Shown here: positions 25,178-35,660 of the stretch, piece after piece
How the letters are laid out: each line of letters starts with the position of its first letter
Numbering within the stretch: position 1 is the first letter of the stretch
Position numbers and translations under genes: made by a program
Notes under the pieces: model-generated
Told to the model about the DNA's origin: nothing
Databases searched by the model: none
The model's input: the letters and a program-made list of their open reading frames with translations, nothing else
Origin: Paramarasmius palmivorus
Lineage: Eukaryota > Basidiomycota > Agaricomycetes > Agaricales > Marasmiaceae
Assembly: GCA_037176845.1 (NCBI GenBank)
Contig: JAYKXP010000081.1
Coordinates: forward strand, 124,001-188,000
Direction of reading: 5' to 3'
Length of the DNA: 64,000 nucleotides

Positions 25178-26247
25178 TTATTCTATATTTCGCTAAAATG
25201 AAGAAAAATAAGTTCTTTGGGGCTCAATTGGTCAGAACGTCCACGTACGCTAGTCATTGACCATCGTTGAAGAATGGAATTCAAGTGAGTATCTCTTACT
25301 TTAAGACACTCCTGGCAGCTGATTTCCTCGGTCGCTTTTATCATAGTATCTCGTATCAGTGTCGTCGTCGTGTCTAGAAGGAGCAGCGTATGGTTATGTA
25401 TCAGGACCTTGGTCGGGAACGAATGAAATCTACACACCGGCTTTCATGATAAACGCGAGCTTTGCTACTCCATGGTTCCATCGTGCCTTCAAACCTCTTT
25501 GTTCCTCAAATCCACAGGTATTCGTAACATTATGCAGGTCCGGCGGCCTCATCAACAACTGTTTTAACGCCTCTGTTCTCCGGAGATGCAGCGAGAAAAA
25601 TTTAAAGAGATACCTTCCTCCCATTCTCTCCGCCATCTCGCCCGACACGTTGGTAGGCGGAACCATCAACAAATGAGGTGAAACTTCCAACGCGAGCGCG
25701 TAGATATCAAACATGGCGGCGCAAGTGTACACTTCGAGTGAATGAAGAGGAGCATGCGATAGTAAGTAGTTGAATACCTTTGTACCAGATTTAATATAGG
25801 TCTTTGGGTCAAACCCGTATTTGGGAAGCAATGCAACTCCCCGCACCAATTCCCCAACCTCTGGTACAACCTCACTAGCAATGTTGTAGATGGATTGCAA
25901 GACAACCTGCAATTCTGACGAGAGTATTTCTTGCAGGGATATCATCCTATTCTCCTGGCTCATTGTCTGCAATGGAAGAAGCCTGTTGAATTGATTATTG
26001 GAGGTGGAATACAAAGTATGTTCATCGACATGAAATACGACGTTGTCGCCGGAAACGAGTATCATGTCCACAAGTGGTCTGTGTCTGCCCCGAATTTGGG
26101 AACCGTTTGGACCAAAAATCGGAGAGATCGATACGGGTTGTGGTGTTAGCTGCGCACTTTGTTGCCATTCCTGCAGTCCTCCGATAAATGACGTGCTAGG
26201 ACCTGGAGTTGGCCCTGTATCACTGGATTGTGGGCTGTACGGTGACT
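25178..26247 (-). CDS. BTB-like protein copy F, first exon unresolved
   Basis: This is the isolated, inverted member of the BTB-like family. Exons are about 26247-25438, 25373-25249 (again exactly 125 nt) and 25192-25178 (R-N-I-E-stop). The frame is open 62 codons upstream of the GTG at 26071, with PQPVSISPIFGPNGS aligning to the PVPVSPDFGP start of B and D, but it has no ATG before a TAA at about 26276. An acceptor AG before TCACCG near 26246 matches copy C, so a short upstream exon is likely. An open segment at 26652-26410 (MDPAYSFSSWDADDSSLETW) followed by GTGAGC is a candidate. The core is MILVSGDNVVFHVDEHTL, and the Cys motif is CQECLKVRDTHL. More diverged than A-E. Confidence 0.75.
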
Positions 26248-26652
26248 TTTGATCGTCATGTTGGCATTTAGCGCTTTAGCGGCGAAAAGGAACTGGACAC
26301 ACTGTGGACGTATAGGAGTTGTCCCAATCTAATGGCAAAGACGGATGTATTGTTGGCCTACGATAATTACTATTTATCAGGGAAACTTTGCGCTAGAATG
26401 CAAGTTTGCTCACCATGCGCTGACTTCTTCATTCATAGTAGAACTAGCATCCAACTGGGTTGCTAAAGCCAGATCTGCTGCGCCTGCTTCAAACCAGGTC
26501 TCCAGCGAAGAATCATCGGCATCCCATGAGGAAAAGGAATAAGCAGGGTCCATCGAGAGAAACTTCCGAAGGAAAAGTTCAAGCGGTTTACTCGTATATC
26601 TACCAAACTTACCCTGTGCCCGGATCGTACTTTCGTCGAAAAAATCCCACAC

Positions 26653-27040
26653 TGTACATCATTCTATTTCTTCTGGATGGTTTGAAAGGGCGTGGCAGAA
26701 CGAAATCAGGTTGCACCACTAAACTACGCCACCGCCTTCGTCAATGCGAGGGAATACTATGTTAGCATAGTTCGGGCATATCGGTCCTGATGTAACGTAT
26801 ACACGTGCACTCCACAACTCAATGGCCGTTGGAGTGGTATTTATGTGGCCGTGATCCTGGATTTGTTGTTCATCGTGATGATGCGGTCTAGCGCTGATCG
26901 ACTCACTGCAATAGGTTCACGGGAGTCCCTTCGAGAGCTTTGAGTGACATAGCGGGAAACACTTGATCCTGCGAGGAGCTGTTATGCTCCAGACTTCATG
27001 TCATCCCTCATGAAAACGGTGGCGTAACGTGTAACATATG
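26653..27040. other. Intergenic gap
   Basis: Nothing recognisable lies here. It is the region between the candidate first exon of BTB copy F and the stop of the NACHT-WD40 gene. Confidence 0.5.
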
Positions 27041-30000
27041 CTAGCTCGTAATATGAAGAAAGACGATACTTCCTGTAGTACTATCAAGTAATATCATTCG
27101 AGAATGATACGATGAATGACATGTGTAGTGATCCGCTCTGGGTATCCATGTACGTTTCCTCCCATCCCGGTCTATAATCCATCCCTTCTGTAAAAGGCAA
27201 TGCACAAACTGAGTGCTTACAGGCGATGCTGAAGGATCTAATGCCACCGTGGAGCAGGGAGAACAAGATAGTAAGCCTGCTGTCGATTGAATGTATTGCT
27301 CGTCCTTCGTGAAGAAAAGATTCCTTGCCGTAACTTCGGTGACGATGATAACCGACTTTTGATCCGCTTGAATGATCTCTCCGCATTCCGCGGACTGCTG
27401 AGGACATCTATAGCACAGCAAAAGGTCAGAGAATCCAACACACAACTGCAGACCATCTCGTGACAGGGCTATCGAAGCAGAAATGTAATTGGGACACAGG
27501 TTGCGCCCACCAGTTGGCATCGTTGATGGCATCCGACTACCCAACGCAAACTCCACGACACGGGAAACCTCCTTTTTGACAACGTCCAGAAATTCAACAT
27601 GTAGGGACTCCATCTCACCCAACATATACCCGGATGCCAATAACCTGGAATCGCCTGACCACGCACAAGCCAATAGCGGAAACGGCCCGGGCACTTTCTG
27701 GGCCCAGTGCATCTCGGATTCGGACCCAAGCTGTTCTATATTCCTAATGGTGAGATGACCATTGGAGGAGATCGAGGCCAGGTATTTCCCATTGGGGCTG
27801 AAAGCCAAGTGACATATCTTCTGGCTCTCTTTGGGCGCAAACCGACTTTGAATAGGATGTTTCAGTAAGTAATCCGACTCCCTACAGATTGATACCTCCC
27901 CGCTTCTGTGCCCATAAGCCACACGTTTACCATCAGGGCTAATAGCAAGTGCCGTAACATGCTGGGAAGTAATCGCGGTCCCGAATCTGTACGCGGCTAC
28001 TGATACCAGCTGCTCTTTTCCGTCTGGGTGATGATAGGCGAGCTTGAACGAGTTCCCGCCCAATCTGAGAGAAATGTGCTTTCCGCTGATCCTCGAATCA
28101 TTCACCCGCTTGTACGACCGTGTTCTCAGATCCCAGACACGGATAAGCTGGCTGCAGACAATAGCAAGGTGGGAACTATCACGAGAGAACGTAAAATACG
28201 ACGGAAGCTGATTTCCAGGTATTCCACATTGAATGGTGACCTTGATTGTAAGACGTTTCACCGTACACTCGTATAAGTGTACATTACCGTCGCGTGTACC
28301 GACTGCAAGCGTTGAATTGTCTGGAGCAAAGGCTGCACAGGAAATAGATTTTGGTGGTATCGAGAGTCGGGCATCGATCACCTTTCCGGACTTTATATCC
28401 CACATGTCGATACCAGCTAGTACGACCTGTGAGGAGACCGCCAGTAGCGGCCCCGTAGCAACAACTTGTCTGAATATTACTCTGCTGAAGTCGCTGATAT
28501 CCCAAACTCGAATGACCTTCCGGACCGACAGACTGACGTATTGCTGACCAGGAGACACAAGAATGCGAACCGCCCTATCTGCATCGCCCTCTTGATGGAA
28601 ACGTGTATACTCGAATCTGCACTGGTGAACGGTCACAAGGATGGCATCTACATAGTGACCCTTGACATCCAGCACAAGGATAACGAATTTGTCCGTGCCG
28701 ATGAAGTGCAAATCGCGCAAAACAAGCCGTCCTTCAGAGTCTGAGAACGCTTCGCCTTGGACTAAAAGCTCGCCACTGTTCGCATCCCAAAGTTGCAGCT
28801 TCCCTGCACGATGTCCCGTTATGACACGATCTCCGCCAGAGGAAATGCTGATAGCGACTACACCAGATCCACTGCGCAGAAACTGTCTTTGCGGTCGGAT
28901 TTTCACGCTGAGGACGGAAGACCCCACATGTCGGTAAACTTCGGCTAAGCGTCTCATGCTGGGAGTCGATGGAAAGAGGAGCGAATCGTAGACCTGTAGT
29001 GCGTAGTCTTTTATAGCATGCATGCACGTCCGTATCGATGATGCCATGTCAGCTAACAGGTTTTGTAGCTCCTTCCGTTGTTGAATCGAAATACGGGTCG
29101 TTGAGGATACCTATTGAATCAATCAGTACTAGAAGTAAAGGGTCAGAGCAGAAACAAACATTATTATCGATCCAGATGCTAGCGGTGCTCAACATTAACT
29201 CAGCCTTATCCACGCAGCCCAACAAACTGAGAACCTCCAACCAGTGTAAGAACGTCCTCTCGGCAAACACTCTAAGTGCAACAAAAACCTTCTCGAATGT
29301 ATCCTCGGATTCCGCTTCTGACTTGCTCGATCCCAGCTTCAAGTGATACCCCCAGTGAAGAGATGCATATTTGGTGGCTTCAGATAGCCTATTGCTGAGA
29401 TCTGGGATGTCCTTATTGGCCAATACTCCATCGAGTGAACATATGTTCCGCCTCAAGTGGGTTGTCATGAAGTCCATGAGGCATAGCACGACCGTCCAAT
29501 GTCCAATATCAGGTTTTCGCTCCACAAGAAACTCCCTAAAACTGTTGTGGACCAGGATAACAGGATCATTGTCGTCTCGGAACCGTAGGAGTGGCGAGAA
29601 GGACCGCAGGAATGGTCGTAACTGGTTTGGATCAACCCGAAGGAGATCTGAAATCACACAGATCGACAAGGGATGACGGAGATAAGCGGTGATTATCAGA
29701 GCATCGTAGAGGTGCTCATCCGAAAATGATCTGAGAGCGTCCTCCAAGAGATGAGTGTAAATCGCATTTGGACCAATGGAACCGTCTGCTTCCAACTCGG
29801 CGAAGAAAGCATTCGGTCCTTTCTCCTCGAGAAGATCGAACACTGTGGATACGTAGAGGAAATACCCTCTAGCCTTGGTTACCAATCGCGTGATGGCCTT
29901 CGCTACCGCTCCGTCATCGTTGTGCGTGCTCTTCTTTAACAGATGTTTGCAGTACACTCGGATATCGGCATCAACATCCGCTTTGTAGTCATCGAGTGAT

Positions 30001-31636
30001 TTGGAATTGCAGAGAGCCCGTCGAAGAATATGCTGAAACCTCGGTTCTGGCCCCGTACTAATGAATACCTTCATGTACTTGGGTAGAACAGCGACGAGCT
30101 TCTCCAAAAACTGAAGAGCTGGCTTCATGTCCAGACACTCATCAAGTCCATCGATGACGAGGATAACAGGAAGAGCTTTATGTCCAAACAGGCTGGTGAG
30201 AGGATCAACGAGTAGCTTTCGAAGCTGAACGTCGACACACTTATGAACCAGCTCTTCGTTGCCAGCGAGGATCTGGTGTAGTATTCCACGAAAGGGCGGC
30301 GACCGGGAAGCGAGTTGCCCCACGAGGGTCGGAACGATGTTCCTGACCTTTGTCTGCGGAGAGACGAAGAACGTGGCGAGGTGTTTTTCGAAATGTTTAT
30401 CGCTGCTGGCGAGGATATGGGCAAGGGAGCACGCAATCGCGGATTTCCCTGTTCCTGATGGCCCATGAAGCCAGAACACTTGGTGCTTAACGTCCGAGCG
30501 GGCCCATTGAGCGATTTCGGAGAGTATGCGAGTGCGTGTGCCTTCGAGGCATGTCGGTCGATCCCCGCTGTCATAAGCGGCATGGTGGTCGTAACAATCA
30601 CGAAGTGCCGCTGCAGAAAAAATAACTCAGCGATGAAAGGTAGTATTAGTGAAAGCTGCATACCAATTTCCAAAAGTTTCTGGTTATAATCGCTGAGTTA
30701 GAAGTATTGACGGTGGATCTTTCGTGACATCACTTACTGCAACAGCGCCATGGGTTTTCTGTACGAGGTGGGATCAGTCTCTGGATAGAATTTCATAGAG
30801 TTAACTTGCCTTGATCGTGCTATAAGTGTATACTGCCACGCTAAACTGAGAGCCATCATTGAAGGGCCGCGACGGACCGAGTATGTATCAGCCTACCTGA
30901 GCGCTTTCGAATTCGTGGTTCAGCTTCGTTGTTAGGTCTCCGAGATATCTAGCATGTTCTTGAACGAGGAAAAACCGCTTGATCTTTGCGGAAAAGGACG
31001 CGGAAGATTCGGTGTGCGTCTTGATCTCGGTATGATAACGATCGAGATTACTGATAACAGAAGATGGCGGTAAGCCCACGAAACAAGTACTTGCGAAATC
31101 ATACCTCGATAGCTGATTCAACTTCTTGGCTACACCATCATCCAACATGTCTGCGGACTCCACACTGCGGAGAGGCGAAAGCACCTCTTGTAGTTGCTCG
31201 AGATATTGTACAAGCTCGTCTAATTGCGCTGCGTTGTCCTCGTAGACCTAGAATCGCGTTAGATCGTTCTTGGGGAAATAATTGTAAAGCTAAGCACCCG
31301 ATATAGCTGAAAGAGTGTCAATAGGCTTGAGGTAACTGAGGTTAGTCCTGGAAAGGGGATAATGTTTGACAGCCCGTCGAGCATTTCCGATACGAGCTGT
31401 AATGCGTCTACAACTCGTGCTTGCTTGACGCTCCTTTTCCTGTTGAGGAAGAATCCAGTTTGCTTGGGTGCATCTGCGCTGCGATCGCCTTGTACGGTCG
31501 TGGTTGCTACGAAAAGTCAACACTTGAAGCTTGAAGTTCAAAAGCATCGGCGCAACTCACTGCTGGTGGAAATCGTGCGCTTCACTGAGCGAAAACTGAG
31601 ATTGCGGAAGAGGGGAGGTATCTGAGGTTTAACCAT
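27041..31636 (-). CDS. NACHT-WD40 NOD-like receptor
   Basis: Seven exons (31636-31561, 31506-31298, 31247-30897, 30778-30738, 30692-30664, 30610-29111 and 29052-27041) give about 1405 residues with an open frame. Exon 5 is only 29 nt. The N-terminus is a helical domain with VYEDNAAQLDELVQYLEQL, the type seen in agaric NLRs and related to HeLo/MLKL-like cell-death bundles (inferred). A linker YDSGDRPTCLEGTR follows. The NACHT ATPase has Walker A GPSGTGKS (about residues 284-291) and Walker B VILVIDGLDEC (about 383-393). WD40 repeats fill the rest (ISSGGDRVITGHRAGKLQLW, CAAFAPDNSTLAVGTRDGNV, LAISPDGKRVAYGHRSGEVS, LAFSPNGKYLASISSNG), and the end has GWIIDRDGRKRTWIPR. Such receptors are linked to heterokaryon incompatibility and immunity in fungi. 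The gene appears intact. Confidence 0.92.
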
Positions 31637-32797
31637 CGTCGCTTGGGCTGGAGCAGAGCACGCAAACGCGTCTAGACCTTTATACAGTCCTGAAGTTCAC
31701 AGCATGGATCCGAAATTGTATATCTGACAGCCTCGAGGCTATCGAAAGCTTCGTTTTGATTCGATGCGACTTGCGAATCCCAATAGAAGCTGATGCAGAT
31801 ACTGTAATGGTATTTCGAAGCGGCTGTTGGGCAGTTTCGCTGTCGCTCCAACAGCCTTGAGTTTCAAAGCTTCATCATCCACTGTTTTTGAGCTCCATAG
31901 CCAAAGAGACGATAAGAAACGTCGTCGTCATCTGCCCTGCAAGTAGTAGATAGCGTGAATTTAGTCATATCTTCACTGGAAAAAGAGAAGAAATCTCACT
32001 AATGCATAATAAATTGCAACGACAGCCAAGCTCCTGTATACTAAGTGCAACAGCGAGAAACTGTACCCATTGCAGTGAATACTCTGCGGAAGAGTGTGAC
32101 GAGAAGGTTCCTGAACAAGCGGGATTACCTCACCCCTACCGCTCTTAACCAGCGTCCTTAGCGGTGTCTCTCTCGATGACGACGCTCCACATTACTACTC
32201 CCTAAATCCCTTTTCTACTCTCATCGTCATATATATAAGTTCCAGCTCTTCTGAGCCGGTCTCAGCCGTACAATATCTCGCTTCGCCGTTCGACAACTCA
32301 CCCATTGATAATCAACCGGTAATCAACTTGGAGCCTATCCATTTCGCAAGTTCCCGAGAAGCGGGATCGTAACAGGAGGGCAAAGGACTACAGAGGTCTC
32401 TCTGTGAAAGAGTTTTGAGGGACATTCGAAGGGAAAGGTCGAAAGCGACTGGAATAGTACCGTCGAGTCGACCTGGCTTGATACAAGTTTGTCTGGAAGA
32501 GGGTAAGGTCTTATCCGTTTACTCCTCTCGGAAGTTTCCTTACATATGCAGTCAGTTTCTTAGCGGGACCCCGTTATCATTTGGTGTTGCGGTGCACATG
32601 AGATGAACGTTCTATTGTCTCCCACATCATCTTGTTGCGATTCTACCACATCCTCAACCCTCGTGGTGACACCGTGTTCCAGCCACAATCGAAAGGATAA
32701 CATCCTTCTAACACATGCTGGAACCTGTGCCACAGCAAGACAGAAGCCTTTTAATCCATCACAGAAACCTCCCATTCTTGCATATCCTTCACCCACC
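31637..32797. promoter_or_regulatory. Intergenic region between divergent genes
   Basis: This 1.2-kb region holds the upstream sequences of the NACHT-WD40 gene (minus) and the Ser-rich gene (plus). TATATATAAG at 32229-32238 is the only TATA-like element I can point to; its distance of about 560 nt from the ATG at 32798 implies a long leader or an unseen intron. A frame is open back to 32603, but I see no support for coding there. Confidence 0.35.
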
Positions 32798-34210
32798 ATG
32801 AACTCCGTGAACAGACCCAACGGTGATGGCAAAGGGCCACTTCAACCTCATATCAGTAATCTTCCTCGACGGCGACCTAAACGTACCCCCAACAACGCTC
32901 CACCACCCGTCAGAAGGAAGGCTGTTCGGGCACCGAGTTCGTCGTCGACGGAAAATGCTTCCCGAGCAAACAAAACGTTGCACTCATCGAACCGTACTAC
33001 CTGCCCCTCTGATTCACCGTTACCTCAACAACCTTCTCGCAATTCCTCACCTTCACCTTCGCCTGCACGATCCTCGTCGTCGTCTCGGTCTTCATCGGCA
33101 TCGTCATCCGAGGAAGCAAATGACAACGTCCTCACAGGAGACACGACGCCATCTCGATCTATCCCACATAGTCTGGGCTTACCCAAGCCGAAAGGCCATC
33201 TTCAGCCCCACGTTCACCATATGCCGAGACGGAGACGTGCGCACCTGAAGCTCTCTCCTTCAGAGCAGCACGCCAAGTGGAGAGAAGAATGGGATATGAG
33301 GAAGCACAAACAGGAGGTCGTCAAAGGATCAGGAATATGGATCGCCTTTGATATCGGAACCTCCGCCTTTGTCGCTGTATCGAAAGGAAAGGAAAAGGTC
33401 CTCAGTTCTGAGGAGGAAGAAGACGAGGCTGACGCGGAGAAGCGTCAGGAGTTTGCGAGATACGCGCACGAAACGGAAGAAACGGAGCGACGAACGTTCA
33501 AGTATATCCTTAGGGTCGAGACACGACTTCCGCTGGACGCCGTGGACGCAACCTGTAGTTCCATAGGAGAAGATGGCAACACCCATAGGTTTTACATCCC
33601 GACCGACTCCATACGAGACGATGGTGTTGCCGTTCTATCCAACGAGCAGCTTACGTCTGCAGCAAAAACAGTCCAGGAGTTTTGGTCGTCCGAAGACACC
33701 ACCGGTGAAAGTTCGGACAGGAAAAATCTTTTGATTGTTACACCGCGTAATCGGCCCGTAGAAGCGATATCGCTGGCTATCCTCGTATACCATCTTCACG
33801 CTCAACACTCGTGTTCATCAGCTCCTTCACCCGTGGCTAACATTCTTCCACGGCGACCATCGACACCACCCGCGTTGCGATTCGATATTGGTGTATCCTC
33901 ATCAGCGCCATCATCAGCGCCGGAGAATACTCACGAAATCGTGACGTCGTCTTCGCCTGTTCCAGAAACGACTCTTTCCACGTCATGGCTCGAATCTTCG
34001 TCGGTTCATTCTGCTGCGCCGTCTTCTTCGGCGGATCCACCAGCTATCGTATCAGTGGACCCTATGACGCCTGAAGGCGCTGCACAGTCGCCTGCTTTGG
34101 CGGTGTTGACGCGTATGCATGATTTGGAGGATTTGAAGGAGGCTTGGAGGGGTGCGCTTTCGTATGAGGGAGTAGCTTGTATTGATGAGGTATTGAGGCG
34201 ATCCATCTAA
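32798..34210 (+). CDS. Ser-rich protein with repeated LQPH-PRRR motif
   Basis: A single exon of 470 codons. The frame opens at 32603, but the ATG at 32798 (MNSVNRPNGDGKG) starts the region with internal repeats and is preferred. Two copies of a motif occur: KGPLQPHISNLPRRRP near residue 11 and KGHLQPHVHHMPRRRR near 138. Between them is a Ser/Pro/Arg-rich, probably disordered stretch (SPSPSPARSSSSSRSSSASS). A folded-looking part follows (GIWIAFDIGTSAFVAV, acidic SSEEEEDEADAEK, then FYIPTDS and NLLIVTPRNRPVEAISLAI). The last piece faintly recalls the P-loop region of dual-specificity phosphatases but lacks the Cys-X5-Arg signature. Function unknown. The gene is divergent from the NACHT-WD40 gene. 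Confidence 0.75.
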   Translation: MNSVNRPNGDGKGPLQPHISNLPRRRPKRTPNNAPPPVRRKAVRAPSSSSTENASRANKTLHSSNRTTCPSDSPLPQQPSRNSSPSPSPARSSSSSRSSSASSSEEANDNVLTGDTTPSRSIPHSLGLPKPKGHLQPHVHHMPRRRRAHLKLSPSEQHAKWREEWDMRKHKQEVVKGSGIWIAFDIGTSAFVAVSKGKEKVLSSEEEEDEADAEKRQEFARYAHETEETERRTFKYILRVETRLPLDAVDATCSSIGEDGNTHRFYIPTDSIRDDGVAVLSNEQLTSAAKTVQEFWSSEDTTGESSDRKNLLIVTPRNRPVEAISLAILVYHLHAQHSCSSAPSPVANILPRRPSTPPALRFDIGVSSSAPSSAPENTHEIVTSSSPVPETTLSTSWLESSSVHSAAPSSSADPPAIVSVDPMTPEGAAQSPALAVLTRMHDLEDLKEAWRGALSYEGVACIDEVLRRSI

Positions 34211-35106
34211 AAGCAAGTAGAGTTTTAGATATCTAGACGTAGAGATATCCTATGACGCGCTTAGATAGTAGATGGACACTAGATGAGTACATATCTATAG
34301 TCTGTATAATGTTAGGATGTATATATTGTCGGCACTTTGTACACTATTGGAAAAATGAAAGACGAGTTTAGTCGAGATTGCTTGCCTCGAGGGTCATCAA
34401 ATTTGGGCGCTAACTACTGCGGCAGATGCCGGGGGAAAAAGGCCTCGCGTTCTACACGCTACAGCCCGAACTTGAACCTGTTCTCCACTCTTACCACCGT
34501 CTAGCACACATAATTCCTCGATTCCTGCTCAATTACTCGAACTGAAAGGCGCTACCATGGAATCTCTGCTGCACCTGTCGGCTTCTCGCCGCTCTCATGT
34601 ACAGCGTAATCATAACTCGGTTCACGACTTTTAACGTCAATTAGCCACGCTTTATATCGCCTTTTGACTCGACTGTGAGCAAAAGGCGGACATAGAAGAT
34701 AATGGCCATTGGGCAGGAGACGGACTTCGCAGACTATCACAGGAAACTGAATGTATACACGGTTCTAGAATACCCAAGGTGCGTCTACGACTTTTCTGTC
34801 CACGTTTGTCATTCTGACGTTTGGGATAGGCTCGGGACTTGTATTGGAATCGACAACAGGAATGTCTTCAGACTTCAATGAAGAAACGCAGGCAGGCAAC
34901 GAATATACATAACGCTATCGATTCTCCTCGTGGCTGTTGGTTGCCCCGTTAGCACCATATATAAGCAATAGACAGTCTTCGATTCCACCAGCTCATTCCG
35001 CCACATCCTTACGACCATGCTCAGTTTCCATGTCTGCGGTCACCTCCTGCCTAATAGCGATGTCTACGGTTCTCCATCATTTGGCACTTTGAGCGTTATA
35101 CGCCGC
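34211..35106. other. Intergenic gap
   Basis: No gene that I can support. A minus-strand frame at 34740-34552 (CEVRLLPNGHYLLCPPFAHS) is open and protein-like but short, and no splice partner is obvious. Confidence 0.4.
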
Positions 35107-35560
35107 TTATCGGCCTGGTGCTCCAGAATCACTACCAGAAGAGGAGAAAAGATTGACAAGTGCACGCCGAAGCTTTGAGTTTGTCTCGTAAACAGCGGGA
35201 TGCACTTCGACGATATTTGATATTGCTCCGAAGCCTTTCCATAGGATTTCATCCAGTCTGTTCAGGTGAGTGCATTCGTTTACCCTTCGATTCTCTTTCT
35301 CACTAAGATTGATACAGAGAGGAAACCTTTCACCATAAGTACAAGCGAATTCGAGGCTCTTACGACGAATTCGGCAATACTTCTCATGGTTCTCTTTTTC
35401 ATATCCGAACGAGTCTCCCATGACACGCCACCGAGGCATACACATATACGGACAGTTGTGTTCGCACAACCCCATTAATATGGTCAAGATATGGCTTCGC
35501 AACGCCTTGCCGAACTGGCATCGTGTCATGTGCCTGAACAAGACTTCGAACAACCTATAA
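35107..35560 (-). CDS. Possible 3' exon of an unknown gene
   Basis: The segment ending at TAA 35107 reads RLDEILWKGFGAISNIVEVH, then KLRRALVNLFSSSGSDSGAP, and looks like real protein. It is preceded by an intron-like acceptor (TGAACAG) near 35261. The frame upstream stays open to 35553 but has poor composition. The gene start was not found. It would be head-to-head with the TPR-like gene at 35661. Low confidence. Confidence 0.3.
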
Positions 35561-35660
35561 TATACATCTGCTCTTATAAGCCTTCGAAAGGCACCGTAGC
35601 TGGGAATATTCCTGGCAGTTCCAGGTTGGACCTGACGACTTGGTTCGCATACCCTGTGCG

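Noticed and set aside
27190..27240. 33-nt GT-AG segment near the end of the NACHT-WD40 gene (GTAAGC to TTTTACAG on the minus strand)
   Set aside because: Too short for an intron here, and a multiple of three with no stop, so read-through is simpler.
28028..28937. Several plus-strand frames opposite the WD40 exon
   Set aside because: Shadows of the strong minus-strand coding sequence.
32603..32797. N-terminal extension of the Ser-rich protein
   Set aside because: The frame is open, but the composition is poor and the repeated motif region begins right after the ATG at 32798.
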